This document shows, piece by piece, positions 5,572 to 5,829 of a stretch of 5,829 nucleotides of DNA (position 1 is its first letter; every line of letters begins with the position of its first letter). The stretch comes from Paracoccaceae bacterium (GTDB lineage: Bacteria; Pseudomonadota; Alphaproteobacteria; Rhodobacterales; Rhodobacteraceae), in assembly GCA_013214715.1 (NCBI GenBank), contig JABSSB010000072.1, positions 2,948 to 8,776 of the forward strand, given 5' to 3'. The notes under the pieces are model-generated. The model did no database searches and had not been told where the DNA came from. It was given only the letters and a program-made list of their open reading frames with translations. Position numbers and translations under genes: made by a program.

Positions 5572-5829
5572 TTACAGCTTGGAACTGATCACGCCCGTTG
5601 CAAAGCCGCCCATGCGCAGCTCTCCGAACAGACGCTGATATTCGATTTTCGGGCAGCGGTTCATCACCACATCCACGCCCGCAGCTTCGGCCTTGGCGGC
5701 AGCCTCGGCATGTTCCACGCCGATCTGCATCCAGATCGTGCGCAGCCCCGGCAGGCTCAGCGCCTGATCGACGATGGGTGGCACGGCCTCGGATCGGCGG
5801 AAGATGTCGACCATATCCACCTCTCCATC
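5572..5829 (-). CDS. C-terminal part of a YccU-like CoA-binding domain protein
   Basis: The visible 85 residues run in from the right edge and end in TAA. They match the C-terminal part of small Rossmann-fold CoA-binding proteins (E. coli YccU type, related to the succinyl-CoA synthetase alpha subunit N-domain): VDMVDIFRRSEAVPPIVDQA, then LRTIWMQIGVEHAEAAAKA, then VVMNRCPKIEYQRLFGEL. The family is about 135-150 residues, so roughly 55-60 residues, including the nucleotide-binding N-terminal loop, lie outside the window. The reading frame remains open to the last base. The role of these proteins is poorly defined; CoA or acyl-CoA binding is inferred from fold. It sits directly upstream of the methyltransferase remnant and is itself undamaged in the visible part. 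Confidence 0.88.
   Translation of the reverse strand, partial: DGEVDMVDIFRRSEAVPPIVDQALSLPGLRTIWMQIGVEHAEAAAKAEAAGVDVVMNRCPKIEYQRLFGELRMGGFATGVISSKL

Noticed and set aside
1..5829. CRISPR array, tRNA, rRNA, insertion sequence or defence operon
   Set aside because: No direct-repeat series, transposase-like frame, terminal inverted repeats, or tRNA- or rRNA-like sequence was seen on either strand.

Overview
The window looks like chromosomal DNA of a high-GC alphaproteobacterium. The gene content and protein style (alphaproteobacterial HisF, HisA and HisH, a DUF2147 protein, a MFATLNDIL-type methyltransferase, a YccU-like CoA-binding protein) point to the Roseobacter/Rhodobacteraceae group. That assignment is a judgement from recognised protein sequences, not from a database search.

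Layout from left to right. The beginning of a minus-strand membrane protein runs off the left edge (1-95). A divergent spacer holds a possible promoter and an inverted repeat (96-208). hisH lies on the plus strand (209-847). A decayed stretch (848-1631) carries two minus-strand gene remnants: the tail of a VOC/glyoxalase-fold protein and an unrecognised reading frame broken by stop codons. A tight minus-strand cluster follows, in transcription order hisA, two small paralogous membrane proteins, hisF, hisE (4068 down to 1632). A divergent spacer (4069-4208) leads to a plus-strand secreted DUF2147 protein (4209-4598). Hairpins at 4610-4706 separate it from a convergent minus-strand pair: a full-length but broken SAM-dependent methyltransferase pseudogene (4713-5553) and the C-terminal part of a CoA-binding protein (5572-5829).

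How the genes work together. HisE (step 2), HisA (step 4) and the HisF-HisH pair (step 5, imidazole glycerol phosphate synthase) cover the early-middle part of histidine biosynthesis, and all four appear intact. hisH is convergent with the rest and separated by decaying sequence, so the two subunits of one enzyme are made from different transcripts. hisA, the membrane pair, hisF and hisE have 1-nt gaps, one 78-nt gap and an ATGA overlap, which suggests one transcript.

The most noteworthy points are the tandem duplicated cysteine-paired membrane proteins inside the his cluster, the split of hisH from hisF, and two separate zones of gene decay flanking the his block. I see no CRISPR array, tRNA, rRNA, transposase or defence system, and no convincing new multi-gene system.
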